Part shown: piece by piece, positions 9,619 to 17,206 of the stretch
Position numbering within the stretch: position 1 is the stretch's first letter
Layout of the letters: the number at the start of each line of letters is the position of its first letter
Assembly: GCF_014648435.1 (NCBI RefSeq)
Contig: NZ_BMRC01000004.1
Span: 310,001-374,000, forward strand
Reading direction: 5' to 3'
DNA: 64,000 bases
Source of the DNA: Nonomuraea spiralis
GTDB taxonomy: Bacteria > Actinomycetota > Actinomycetes > Streptosporangiales > Streptosporangiaceae
Made by a program: the position numbers and the translations under genes
The notes under the pieces: model-generated
The model's input: only the letters and a program-made list of their open reading frames with translations
The model's database searches: none
Told to the model about the DNA's origin: nothing

Positions 9619-9773
9619 CTTCTTACGGTCACCTCGTCAAGTGTCACCGCGGGCTCCAGGAGCGGGAACACGGCATACCAGAGTACGACCCCCGCGACCA
9701 CGACCAGCAGGGCGGCCGCCAGCAGCTTGGCGCGGGTGTCGCCGGGCAGCTTGCGCCAGATCCAGCCGTACAT
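9615..9773 (-). CDS. 52-residue single-pass membrane protein
   Basis: A short reading frame begins MYGWIWRKLPG and ends VTLDEVTVRR. It has one clear membrane helix (about residues 16-36, AKLLAAALLVVVAGVVLWYAVF) preceded by a basic, Trp-rich juxtamembrane segment. It fills the gap between the sortase and the TrpG-like gene exactly: its stop overlaps the next ATG by four bases (ATGA), and its start lies two bases from the sortase stop. That packing is strong evidence for a real, co-translated gene. The function is unknown; a sortase-associated or envelope role is inference. Confidence 0.8.
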   Translation of the reverse strand: MYGWIWRKLPGDTRAKLLAAALLVVVAGVVLWYAVFPLLEPAVTLDEVTVRR

Positions 9774-9774
9774 G

Positions 9775-10398
9775 TCATTCCTTACGCAGTTCGGTCTTCT
9801 TGAGCACGCCGTACACGATGAGGCGCTGGGCGGCGGAGTATTCGGGGTGGCAGGTGGAGAGCGTGATGTAGGCGCGGATGGGACGGATGTCGGGCTTGCC
9901 GGGCACGGGGGCCAGTACGTCCACCTCGGTGGGTTCCACGACGTCCTGTGAGGTCACGCGGTAGGTGTAGCGGGCCTCGCGGGCGTCGACGACGATCTCG
10001 TCGCCGCGTTCGAGCTCGTCGAGCTCCTTGAAGGGGGCCGCGTACGTGGTCCGGTGGCCGGAGACCACGAAGTTGCCGATCTGGCCGGGCATGGCGCTGT
10101 CGGGGTAGTGTCCCGGGCCCTTCTTCAGGTGCTCGGCGTCCACGCCCTCGACGATGGCGTAGTGGTAGTCGCGGCCGAGTCTGGGGATGCTCAGCAGGGC
10201 GACGGCCTTGCCCAGCTCGATCCTGTCGACGCGGCCGCGGTCGCGCTCCGCCTTGTCGGCGGCCAGCTCGCGCTGGAGCAGCAGTTGCTGGCTCTTGGTG
10301 TAGGCGCCGGTGCCCCAGAGCAGGTACGCGCAGAACAACATGAGGACCAGGCCCGCGGTGATGCTCAGCTCCCCCACAGCCCGGAGAGTGGACCGCAT
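9775..10398 (-). CDS. Class E sortase
   Basis: This is a membrane-anchored cysteine transpeptidase that attaches LAxTG-type surface proteins to peptidoglycan. Taking ATG 10398 gives 207 residues. There is an N-terminal membrane helix (about 12-30), then the catalytic domain with His115 in VVSGHRTTYAAPF, Cys183 in TLSTCHPEYSAA, and Arg192. The TCHPEYS context is typical of class E. An upstream in-frame ATG at 10473 would add 25 charged residues before the helix and is less likely. No sortase substrate is evident in the window. Confidence 0.88.
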   Translation of the reverse strand: MRSTLRAVGELSITAGLVLMLFCAYLLWGTGAYTKSQQLLLQRELAADKAERDRGRVDRIELGKAVALLSIPRLGRDYHYAIVEGVDAEHLKKGPGHYPDSAMPGQIGNFVVSGHRTTYAAPFKELDELERGDEIVVDAREARYTYRVTSQDVVEPTEVDVLAPVPGKPDIRPIRAYITLSTCHPEYSAAQRLIVYGVLKKTELRKE

Positions 10399-10542
10399 GT
10401 CGTCAGCGTATTCATGACATCTCCCGACGTGGGGGATCGCCATGTCGTGCGCGTGGCGACTATCCTGGGGCACGCTTCAACTACGCTTAACGAAGAGCCT
10501 GTGGACGATCCGGAAGCCCAGGCCCTCAGCAGGAGTTACCCA

Positions 10543-10788
10543 GTGCCCAAGTCCAAGGCTCGCAAGAAGGCGGTTTACACGCCGCCGCAGAAGTCCCAGC
10601 AGGTCAAGGTCAGCCCGCGCTGGCTGGCGCCCACCATGGTGGTGTCCTGGATCATCGGCATCCTGTGGATCGCGATTTACTACGTCGCTCCGCAGGCGCC
10701 CTTCTTCAGCGACCTCCAGAACTGGAACCTGCTGATCGGGTTTGTTTTCATCATCTTCGGTGTGGTTCTTTCCACCCGCTGGCGTTAG
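10543..10788 (+). CDS. crgA: CrgA cell division protein
   Basis: An 81-residue protein starts at GTG 10543 with AGGAG at 10531-10535. It has a basic N-terminus (MPKSKARKKAVYTPP), then two membrane helices (about 29-48 and 60-77) joined by APQAPFFSDLQNWN, which matches CrgA in full. CrgA is an actinobacterial septum-localised inhibitor and recruiter that interacts with FtsZ, FtsQ and PBPs. It is divergent from the sortase operon. A longer upstream extension of the frame lacks coding character. Confidence 0.95.
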   Translation: MPKSKARKKAVYTPPQKSQQVKVSPRWLAPTMVVSWIIGILWIAIYYVAPQAPFFSDLQNWNLLIGFVFIIFGVVLSTRWR

Positions 10789-10790
10789 TT

Positions 10791-10812
10791 TTTTCCACAG
10801 TCTTTTCCACAG
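10791..10812. repeat. Two TTTTCCACAG direct repeats after crgA
   Basis: TTTTCCACAG occurs at 10791-10800 and again at 10803-10812, one helical turn apart, in the 34 bases between the convergent crgA and rhomboid genes. The sequence differs by one base from the classic DnaA box TTATCCACA. This is a resemblance only; a terminator is not formed. Confidence 0.35.
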
Positions 10813-10822
10813 CCTGGGGAAG

Positions 10823-11686
10823 TCAGATGGCGCTCAGGATCGCCGAGGTCCGAGCCATCACGAGCACGGCTAGCACGGCCAGCGCTCCCGCGACCGCCAG
10901 CACCTGCCACAGGGTCCTGTTGTTCTTGGGGGCGTAGGCCAGCGCTCCCGCCAGCAGCGAGCCGGTGATCAGGCCGCCGATGTGCCCGGTCCAGCTGATG
11001 CCGGGGAACACGAAGGTGATCACCAGGTTGATCACGATGAGCATGGCGATGCCGCGTACGTCCATGTTGAGCTTGCGGCCCACCACGAAGACGGCGCCGA
11101 ACAGGCCGAAGATGGCCCCGGACGCGCCCACCGTCGGCTGGCCGAGCGGGTCGAGCCACAGGCTGAGCGTGCTGCCGCCGACCGCGCTGACGAGGTAGAT
11201 GGCCGCGAAGCGCACGTGGCCGAAGGCGCGTTCGAGGTAGGGGCCGATGACGTAGAGGGCCCAGCAGTTGAACAGGATGTGGAAGACGCCGGCGTGCACG
11301 AACGCGGAGCTGACCAGCCGGTAGTAGTCGCCGAAGACCGCCACGCCGGCCGGCCACATCTGCAGGGCGCCGGTGACGGAGGGCGCGAGGTATTGGGCGC
11401 CGAAGACCAGGACGTTGAGGGCCAGGATCGCCCACGTCACGTAGGGCGTGCTGACGACGGCGCCGCCGAAGGTGGAGCGGGCCTGTCGGAAGCCCTGGTT
11501 GCCCTGTGCGACGCATTCGGGGCACTGGAAGCCCACGGCGGCGTCGCGCATGCAGTCGGGGCAGATGGGACGATCACAGCGCTGGCAGCGGACCCAGGTC
11601 TCCCTGCCGGGATGCCGGTAGCACGTGGGGACCGCCTCGGCGGGCTGCTCGGGCTGCGAGGGCGGGCTGGGCGGCTGGCTGGTCAT
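10823..11686 (-). CDS. Rhomboid intramembrane serine protease with N-terminal zinc ribbon
   Basis: The 287-residue protein begins with a Cys/His-rich zinc-binding segment (Cys22, His25, Cys34, Cys37, Cys42, Cys45, Cys55, Cys58; B-box-like). A rhomboid domain of about six helices follows. The active-site serine is Ser189 in GASGAIFGLFG and the catalytic histidine is His235 in SWTGHIGGLITG. HILFNCWALYVIGPYLE is the conserved helix-2 motif. It cleaves membrane substrates within the bilayer. The placement next to crgA and the cyclophilin is a common actinomycete order. Confidence 0.93.
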   Translation of the reverse strand: MTSQPPSPPSQPEQPAEAVPTCYRHPGRETWVRCQRCDRPICPDCMRDAAVGFQCPECVAQGNQGFRQARSTFGGAVVSTPYVTWAILALNVLVFGAQYLAPSVTGALQMWPAGVAVFGDYYRLVSSAFVHAGVFHILFNCWALYVIGPYLERAFGHVRFAAIYLVSAVGGSTLSLWLDPLGQPTVGASGAIFGLFGAVFVVGRKLNMDVRGIAMLIVINLVITFVFPGISWTGHIGGLITGSLLAGALAYAPKNNRTLWQVLAVAGALAVLAVLVMARTSAILSAI

Positions 11687-11792
11687 GCCCAGAGCCTATG
11701 ACGTACCGGACACCGCCGCGTGCCGTCGATCAGGGGCTTGAGGGCCCCAGGGGGGCGGGACCCGAGGGTGGCCCGCCCCGACCGGGATCCGC

Positions 11793-12329
11793 TCAGCCCT
11801 GTACGCGGTCGATGGTGACCGACTCCAGGACGACGTCCTCGACCGGCCTGTCACGCCGGTCCGTCTGGGTCTTGGCGATGGCGTCGATGATCTCCTGGCC
11901 CTCGACGACCTCACCGAAGATCGTGTGCTTGCCGTTGAGGTGCGGCGTGGGCACGACCGTGATGAAGAACTGCGAGCCGTTGGTGCCCTTGCCGAACCGG
12001 ACGCCCGCGTTGGCCATGGCCAGCAGGTAGGGCCGGTTGAAGTAGAGGTCCGGGTGGATCTCGTCGTCGAACTCGTAGCCGGGGCCGCCGATGCCCTGAC
12101 CGAGCGGGTCGCCGCCCTGGATCATGAAGCCGGAGATGACCCGGTGGAAGATGGTGCCGTCGTAGTAACGGTCGGTGCTCTTCACACCCGTTTCCGGATG
12201 CGTCCACTCACGGGTGCCTTCGGCGAGCTCGACGAAGTTCCGTACGGTTTTCGGCGCCTGGTTCGGGAAGAGTTCCACCTTGATAGCGCCGCGATTGGTC
12301 TTCAGATTAGCGATCAGCTTCTCAGCCAC
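11793..12329 (-). CDS. ppiA: Cyclophilin-type peptidyl-prolyl isomerase
   Basis: A cytoplasmic 178-residue cyclophilin accelerates proline cis-trans isomerisation. Conserved active-site blocks are FHRVISGFMIQGGDP, GTNGSQFFIT and LNGKHTIFGEV. The GTG at 12329 is chosen because homologous sequence starts at AEKLIANLKTNRG and AGGGGGG lies about 12 bases upstream. A further in-frame extension to 12629 is non-homologous. No signal peptide is present. Confidence 0.92.
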   Translation of the reverse strand: MAEKLIANLKTNRGAIKVELFPNQAPKTVRNFVELAEGTREWTHPETGVKSTDRYYDGTIFHRVISGFMIQGGDPLGQGIGGPGYEFDDEIHPDLYFNRPYLLAMANAGVRFGKGTNGSQFFITVVPTPHLNGKHTIFGEVVEGQEIIDAIAKTQTDRRDRPVEDVVLESVTIDRVQG

Positions 12330-12486
12330 GAGACAGCTGCCCCCCTCTATGTACAGGGTTGTTTTGTGATGTTTTGAGGACAATGGCCGTTCGGCCTCCG
12401 GAGCCATCCTCCCACGGACCGCCATGATTGAGCCGCCTTGTCCAGGGAAGGTCAGGCTCGGGGCCCCAACGACAGGGGAGGTTGTC

Positions 12487-12987
12487 GTGTCCCTGACACT
12501 GAGAAGACGCCGCGTGACAATAGAGGTACCTGCCACGTGGATGGGCCGAATGAAGGCCCAGGCCGTCAAGACCGGCCATCGTATGGCGCCAATGGCGGAC
12601 CAGGCCAAGGTGGTCACCGCCCAGCGCATCGAAGACGCCCGCTATTGGGCGGCGCCGCGGCTCGACGCCGCTGCGCACGGGTTCGAGGATCAGGTCGCCC
12701 CCAAGGTCAGCAGGATGCTGTCCGCGGCGGCCAGGAGAATCGACCCGAAACCGTCACGGTCACGGCAGTGGCCGATGATGTTGTTGCTGACCGGTCTTGC
12801 GGTCGGCGCGATCGGCTACATGGCCTATCGCCGCAACGCCCAGCAGTGGACCGAGCACATGAAGGACTCTGCCTCCGATGCATCACGCTGGGTCAGCGAG
12901 AAGGCGGACAGGACCGCGCAGTCGGCGGACCGCATGGCGGCCAACGTACAGAACAAGTCGGACCAGTCATCCCGCAACATGCCCTGA
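12487..12987 (+). CDS. Conserved actinomycete protein with one membrane helix (DUF5324-like)
   Basis: From GTG 12487 (AGGGGAGG just upstream) the protein has 166 residues. An N-terminal half with RVTIEVPATWMGRM and repeated Ala/basic helices (AQRIEDARYWAAPRLDAAAH) leads to one helix (about 98-114, PMMLLLTGLAVGAIGYMAY). A Ser/Asp/Gln-rich amphipathic tail then contains repeated SASDASRW and TAQSADRM stretches. The layout and location beside ppiA resemble Streptomyces DUF5324 proteins; this assignment is from memory and tentative. It is divergent from ppiA. Confidence 0.7.
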   Translation: MSLTLRRRRVTIEVPATWMGRMKAQAVKTGHRMAPMADQAKVVTAQRIEDARYWAAPRLDAAAHGFEDQVAPKVSRMLSAAARRIDPKPSRSRQWPMMLLLTGLAVGAIGYMAYRRNAQQWTEHMKDSASDASRWVSEKADRTAQSADRMAANVQNKSDQSSRNMP

Positions 12988-13045
12988 TCCGGCCGGGAAG
13001 CGCGCCCTCGCGGAAGCGGGGGCGCGCTTCGCGTTCCCGGCCGGA
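12988..13045 (+). terminator. Nested GC-rich hairpin terminator
   Basis: Starting on the base after the upstream stop, a 12-bp outer stem (12988-12999 with 13034-13045) encloses an inner 8-bp stem (13000-13007 with 13020-13027). No T-run follows, as is usual in high-GC actinomycetes. Confidence 0.65.
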
Positions 13046-13083
13046 CGTTGACTGTTTACCAAGCGCTTGCTACAAACCCGAGC

Positions 13084-14160
13084 ATGGCGCTGTCACCGCT
13101 CGACGATCACCCCGTGCACCAGGCCGCCCAGGTCATGCGGCACGTCGCCACCTCCGACCGCAACTTCTACGACCGCTACTACTTCAACTGCCACCCCGGC
13201 ACCGACGAGCTCATGCTGATCGTCGGCCTCGGCCAGTACCCCAACCTCGGCGTCACCGACGCCTTCGCCTGCGTACGCCACGGCGACCTGCACCGCGTCG
13301 TACGGGCCTCCCGTGAGCTGGGCGCCGACCGGATGAACACCGAGATCGGCCCGTTCCGCGTCGAGGTGGTCGAAGGGCTCAAGCGGCTCCGCGTGATCCT
13401 GGAGCCGAACGAGCATGGCCTGTCCTTCGAGCTCGACTGGGAGGGCACGATCCCGGCGACCCTCGAACCCCGTCACTTCCTGCGCTCGCAGGGGCGCGTC
13501 CTGTTCGACTCGGTACGGCTGGCCCAGACCGGCCGCTGGTCGGGCAGCATCACGGTCGGCGACCAGGTGTTCCCGGTCACCCCCAACCGCTGGCTCGGCA
13601 CCAGGGACCGTTCGTGGGGCATCCGCCCGGTCGGCGAGCCCGAGCCGCCCGGCATCCAGGCCAACAACCCCGGGACGTTCTACTGGCTGTACGCGCCGAT
13701 GAGGTTCGACGACCACGCCATCCTGTGCATCGTCCAGGAGGACGACCGGGGGCGGCGTCTACTGGAGGAGGCCGTCCGCGTCTGGTCGGACGGGCGGGAG
13801 GAGGAATGGCTCGGCCGGCCCGACTACCGCCCGGTCTACGCCCCGGGCACCCGCGACGTCGTGGAGGCCGTGATCGGGTTCTCGCCACCGGGCGGCAAGC
13901 CGTTCGAGGTGCGCTGCACGCCGCTGCTGCCGGTCCACCTGATGGTCGGCACCGGGTACGGGCTGGAGCCGGACTGGAAGCACGGCATGTACCAGGGCCC
14001 GGGGCCGGTCGTGCAGGGGGTGACGTACCGGCTGCCCGACGACGCCGCCAGGATGTGGGGCCTGGTGGACGCCGTCGGCCGCTTCGAGTACGACGGGCTC
14101 GTCGGCCACGGCCTGTACGAGTACTGGGCGCTCGGCCCCCACCCGTCGTTCCCCGCGTAG
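13084..14160 (+). CDS. Conserved protein of unknown function, CrtC/AttH-like beta fold suspected
   Basis: The 358-residue protein starts at ATG 13084. It has no signal peptide or membrane helix. It opens with MALSPLDDHPVHQAAQVMRH and is rich in beta-strand segments with conserved aromatics (FYDRYYFNCHPGTDELM, RDRSWGIRPVG, FYWLYAPMRFDDHAILC, GHGLYEYWALGPHPSFPA). The RSWG...FYWLYAPM pattern recalls two-lobed hydratase or lipocalin-like CrtC/AttH folds, which bind hydrophobic substrates. That is inference from pattern only. It stands alone between a terminator and a convergent gene. Confidence 0.7.
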   Translation: MALSPLDDHPVHQAAQVMRHVATSDRNFYDRYYFNCHPGTDELMLIVGLGQYPNLGVTDAFACVRHGDLHRVVRASRELGADRMNTEIGPFRVEVVEGLKRLRVILEPNEHGLSFELDWEGTIPATLEPRHFLRSQGRVLFDSVRLAQTGRWSGSITVGDQVFPVTPNRWLGTRDRSWGIRPVGEPEPPGIQANNPGTFYWLYAPMRFDDHAILCIVQEDDRGRRLLEEAVRVWSDGREEEWLGRPDYRPVYAPGTRDVVEAVIGFSPPGGKPFEVRCTPLLPVHLMVGTGYGLEPDWKHGMYQGPGPVVQGVTYRLPDDAARMWGLVDAVGRFEYDGLVGHGLYEYWALGPHPSFPA

Positions 14161-14174
14161 TCCTGCTCCGCGGA

Positions 14175-14660
14175 CTACTCCGCGGGCTTCTCCGCCACGC
14201 AGACGACGTTGACGACCTTGCCGAGGTCCTCGATCTTCGTGGCGTTCGGCGGCAGCTCGGTCGCGGGCTGCGCGGGAACCGTCCGAAGAGCCTTGCCCTG
14301 CACGAGGGGCGCGTCCGGCGTCGCGAGCTCGCCGTCGGGGACGGTCGCGGCCGGTGTCGTGGGCGCGGCCTCGGTGAGGGGGGCGATCTCGACCGTCCGG
14401 CTCGGCTCGCCCTTGAGGGCCGGCGCCCCGCCGTCCAGGTCCACCCGCTCGCCCGGAGCGAGGAACACGCGCGCGCTCACGCTCTCGGCGAGCTTGACCT
14501 CCTTGCCGTCCGGCGTCTTGCAGACCGCCGCGGTCGTGACGGCCACGGCGTCGGTGGCGGCATCGGGAGCAGGGGTTTCGTCGGCCATGGCGGAGCCGCC
14601 GAGGCCCGCGACTGCGAGCACCGCCACCGTGCCGAGGACCGCGAGACGTCGTTTGAACAT
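14175..14660 (-). CDS. Secreted small protein of unknown function
   Basis: A 161-residue protein has a typical Sec signal peptide (MFKRRLAVLGTVAVLAVAGLGGSAMA, cleavage expected after AMA). The mature Ala/Pro/Thr/Glu-rich chain contains two cysteines (VCKTPDG and VVCVAEK), possibly a disulfide. No known domain is recognised. It is divergent from the OmpR-type regulator at 14784, and the shared promoter region contains an array of 11-bp-spaced repeats. It is therefore a likely target of that two-component system. Confidence 0.7.
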   Translation of the reverse strand: MFKRRLAVLGTVAVLAVAGLGGSAMADETPAPDAATDAVAVTTAAVCKTPDGKEVKLAESVSARVFLAPGERVDLDGGAPALKGEPSRTVEIAPLTEAAPTTPAATVPDGELATPDAPLVQGKALRTVPAQPATELPPNATKIEDLGKVVNVVCVAEKPAE

Positions 14661-14710
14661 GCATTCTCCTCAGTGGAATCTCTTCGACGCCCCGATCGTG
14701 CGCGCCCGTA

Positions 14711-14770
14711 CCTGAAGCGACCCTGAACGCGCCCTAAATGATCTTCAGGTTGGCTTTAGGTTCGCTCAGG
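14711..14770. promoter_or_regulatory. Array of OmpR-type direct repeats in a divergent promoter
   Basis: On the minus strand TTTAGG, TTCAGG and TTCAGG recur every 11 bases (complement seen as CCTGAA at 14711 and 14722, CCTAAA at 14733). On the plus strand TTCAGGTT at 14744-14751 and TTTAGGTT at 14755-14762 are 11 bases apart, followed by TCAGG at 14766. The two sets point away from each other toward the secreted-protein gene and the response-regulator gene. This is the layout expected for autoregulation plus target control. Confidence 0.6.
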
Positions 14771-14783
14771 CACTCTGGACGTC

Positions 14784-15455
14784 GTGCGAGTGTTGCTGGT
14801 GGAGGACGAGGAGCGGCTGGCCGACCTGATCAAGGGCGGCCTGGCGGGCGAGGGCTTCGCCGTGGACGTGGCCCATGACGGGCGCGACGGCCTGTGGATG
14901 GCGACCGAGAACAGCTACGACGTGATCGTCCTGGACGTGATGTTGCCCAGGATGAACGGCTACACGGTCTGCTCCCGGCTGCGCGAGGCCGGCGACTGGA
15001 CGCCGATCATGATGCTCACCGCCAAGGACGGCGTCTACGACGAGGCCGAGTCGCTCGACAACGGCGCCGACGACTACCTGGCCAAGCCGTTCTCGTACGT
15101 GGTGCTGCTGGCCAGGCTGCGTGCCCTGGTCCGGCGCGGCGGGACCGAGCGGCCGGTGTCGATCACGGTCGGCGACCTGGTGATCGACCCGGCGGGGCTG
15201 CGCTGCCGCAGGGGCGAGGTCGGGATCGGGCTGACGCCGAAGGAGTTCGCGGTGCTGCACGCGCTCGCCCGCCGGCCCGGGGAGGTGGTCTCCAAGGGCG
15301 AGCTGCTGGCCCAGGCATGGGACTTCTCCTACGACGGCGACCCGAACATCGTCGAGGTCTACATCAGCGCCCTGCGCCGGAAGATCGACCTGCCCTTCGG
15401 CAGGACGACGCTGGTGACCGTCCGAGGGGCGGGCTACCGGTTGGAGGGGGCATGA
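14784..15455 (+). CDS. OmpR-family response regulator
   Basis: The 223-residue protein has a receiver domain with acidic pocket Glu7-Asp8, phosphoacceptor Asp51 in VLDVMLPRMNGY, and Lys101 in LAKPFSY. A winged-helix DNA-binding domain ends with ALRRKIDLPFGRTTLVTVRGAGYRL. The GTG start at 14784 gives MRVLLVEDEERL. Its stop overlaps the sensor-kinase ATG by four bases, so the pair is co-translated. It probably binds the TTCAGG/TTTAGG repeats just upstream. Confidence 0.93.
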   Translation: MRVLLVEDEERLADLIKGGLAGEGFAVDVAHDGRDGLWMATENSYDVIVLDVMLPRMNGYTVCSRLREAGDWTPIMMLTAKDGVYDEAESLDNGADDYLAKPFSYVVLLARLRALVRRGGTERPVSITVGDLVIDPAGLRCRRGEVGIGLTPKEFAVLHALARRPGEVVSKGELLAQAWDFSYDGDPNIVEVYISALRRKIDLPFGRTTLVTVRGAGYRLEGA

Positions 15456-16777
15456 GGGCGCTGCCGGCCGGGTTGTCGTCGGTGCGGCTGCGGGCCACGC
15501 TCGCGGCGACGCTGGTGGTGGCCCTGGCGCTCGGCGTCGCCGTTCTGGTGCTGATCGTGGCGTTGCGCGGCACGCTGGAGGGCAACGCGGGCGCGGAGGC
15601 GGCCAGGCGCGCCGAGGCCGCGGCGCCGTACGCGGAGACGGTGCGGGTCGGGGAGGCGGTGCCCGAGGGGACCGTGCCGAGCGAGAAGTCCACGAGCGCG
15701 GCCCGCCTCACCGAGGCGGCCACGGTCAAGCTGGACGACCTGTCCGTGGTCCGGCTCAGCGACCCCGACCTCGTGCTGGCCACCCGTGCCACCGATTCGC
15801 CCGCCCTGTGGGCGCGGCCGGCGGACTACGCCGTCGCGGGCCTTCAGGTGACCACGCCGACCGGCCCGGCCACGCTCTGGTCGCGGGTCTCGCTGGACGG
15901 CGTGGAGCAGGCCGTACGGGCCCTGTACGGCCTCCTGCTGCCCGGTGTGCCCGCCTTGCTCCTTGTGGTGGCTGGAATGACCTGGTTCTCCGTGGGCCGC
16001 GCGCTGGCCCCCGTGGCCGCGATCAGGGCCAAGGTGGCCGACATCACGGCTCGCGACCTGCACCAGCGGGTCCCCGTACCGGGCTCGAAGGACGAGATCG
16101 CGGCGCTGGCCGTCACCGTGAACGGCACCCTCGACCGCCTGGAGACGGCCGTGGGCCGGCACAAGCGGTTCGTCGCCGACGCCGCGCACGAGCTGCGCAG
16201 CCCCATCGCCACCCTGCGCGCCCGGCTGGAGCTGGCCGAGCAGAGCGAGCTCACCCGCGAGGCGCTGGCCGACGTCGAACGCCTGCAGTCGCTGGCCGCC
16301 GACCTGCTCATGCTGGCCAAGCTGGACGCCGGCGAGCCGCTGCGCACCGACGAGCTCGATCTCGGCCAGGTGGCGGCCGAGGAGTCCCTGCGCGCCAGGC
16401 GGCGGCCCGACGTGCGGGTGGAGCTGGACATCGAGCCCGACGTGGTGATGAACGGCTCGCGCGCCCACCTCGACCGGTTGGTGACCAACCTGGCCGACAA
16501 CGCGGTACGGCACGCCGCCTCGACCGTGTGCGTACGGGTGCACGCCGAGGAGGGCGAAGCCGTGCTCGAAGTGCGGGACGACGGCCCCGGGATCCCGCCG
16601 GAGCAGCGCGAGGCCGTCTTCGGCCGCTTCACCAGGCTGGACGAGGCCAGGGCGAGGGACGCCGGCGGCGCGGGGCTCGGCCTGCCCATCGCCAGGGACA
16701 TCGCCCACCTGCACGACGGGACGCTCACGTACACGGAGGCCGGTTTCGTGGCCAGATTTCCCCTGCGGATCACCTGA
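15452..16777 (+). CDS. Sensor histidine kinase
   Basis: The 441-residue membrane kinase has a first helix at about 16-38, an extracytoplasmic sensor loop of ~120 residues with no recognised fold, and a second helix at about 158-180. HAMP, HisKA with His246 in DAAHELRSPIATL, and an ATPase domain follow (NLADNAVRHA, VRDDGPGIP, GAGLGLPIA). It is the cognate partner of the preceding regulator (ATGA overlap). The signal is unknown. Confidence 0.93.
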   Translation: MRALPAGLSSVRLRATLAATLVVALALGVAVLVLIVALRGTLEGNAGAEAARRAEAAAPYAETVRVGEAVPEGTVPSEKSTSAARLTEAATVKLDDLSVVRLSDPDLVLATRATDSPALWARPADYAVAGLQVTTPTGPATLWSRVSLDGVEQAVRALYGLLLPGVPALLLVVAGMTWFSVGRALAPVAAIRAKVADITARDLHQRVPVPGSKDEIAALAVTVNGTLDRLETAVGRHKRFVADAAHELRSPIATLRARLELAEQSELTREALADVERLQSLAADLLMLAKLDAGEPLRTDELDLGQVAAEESLRARRRPDVRVELDIEPDVVMNGSRAHLDRLVTNLADNAVRHAASTVCVRVHAEEGEAVLEVRDDGPGIPPEQREAVFGRFTRLDEARARDAGGAGLGLPIARDIAHLHDGTLTYTEAGFVARFPLRIT

Positions 16778-16822
16778 ACCGCGGGCCACCCTCGCACGTG
16801 TGGATGGTTGAAGGAGGCAACC

Positions 16823-17206
16823 ATGCTCACACGCCGTGCATTGATCACCCGAGGTGGCGCCGCAGGGGCGGCCGTGCTCTTCCTCTGGCCGAAGGCAGCC
16901 GAGGCGGAGACGGAGACGGCCGGTCCCGTACTGGCCAGTACGAAGAGCATTCCCGTAGGCGGCGGCCGGATCGTCAAGGGCAAGTACGTCATCACCCAGC
17001 CGAAGAAGGGCGTCTACCGGTGTTTCAGCGCCAAGTGCACCCACCAGGGCTGCACGGTGGCGAGCGTGAGCCGTGGCACGATCAACTGCCCGTGCCACGG
17101 CAGCCGGTTCAGCGCCTCGACCGGCGCGGTGGTGAACGGCCCCGCCAAGCTGCCGCTCGCCCGCAAAAAGATCAAGGTGACGAAGGGGACGATCAGCCTG
17201 GCGTGA
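16823..17206 (+). CDS. Tat-exported Rieske [2Fe-2S] protein
   Basis: From ATG 16823 (AAGGAGG upstream) the protein has 127 residues. A twin-arginine signal (LTRRALITRGGAAG) is followed by a hydrophobic stretch. A compact Rieske fold has both cluster motifs: Cys72-Thr-His74-Gln-Gly-Cys77 and Cys89-Pro-Cys91-His92-Gly. Cys77 and Cys89 are the expected disulfide pair. It is an extracytoplasmic electron carrier without a cytochrome b or dioxygenase neighbour, so its partner is unknown. It follows the sensor kinase by 45 bases on the same strand. Confidence 0.88.
   Translation: MLTRRALITRGGAAGAAVLFLWPKAAEAETETAGPVLASTKSIPVGGGRIVKGKYVITQPKKGVYRCFSAKCTHQGCTVASVSRGTINCPCHGSRFSASTGAVVNGPAKLPLARKKIKVTKGTISLA

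Noticed and set aside
12330..12629. N-terminal extension of the cyclophilin
   Set aside because: Non-homologous to cyclophilins and lies opposite the divergent gene; GTG 12329 has a good ribosome binding site.
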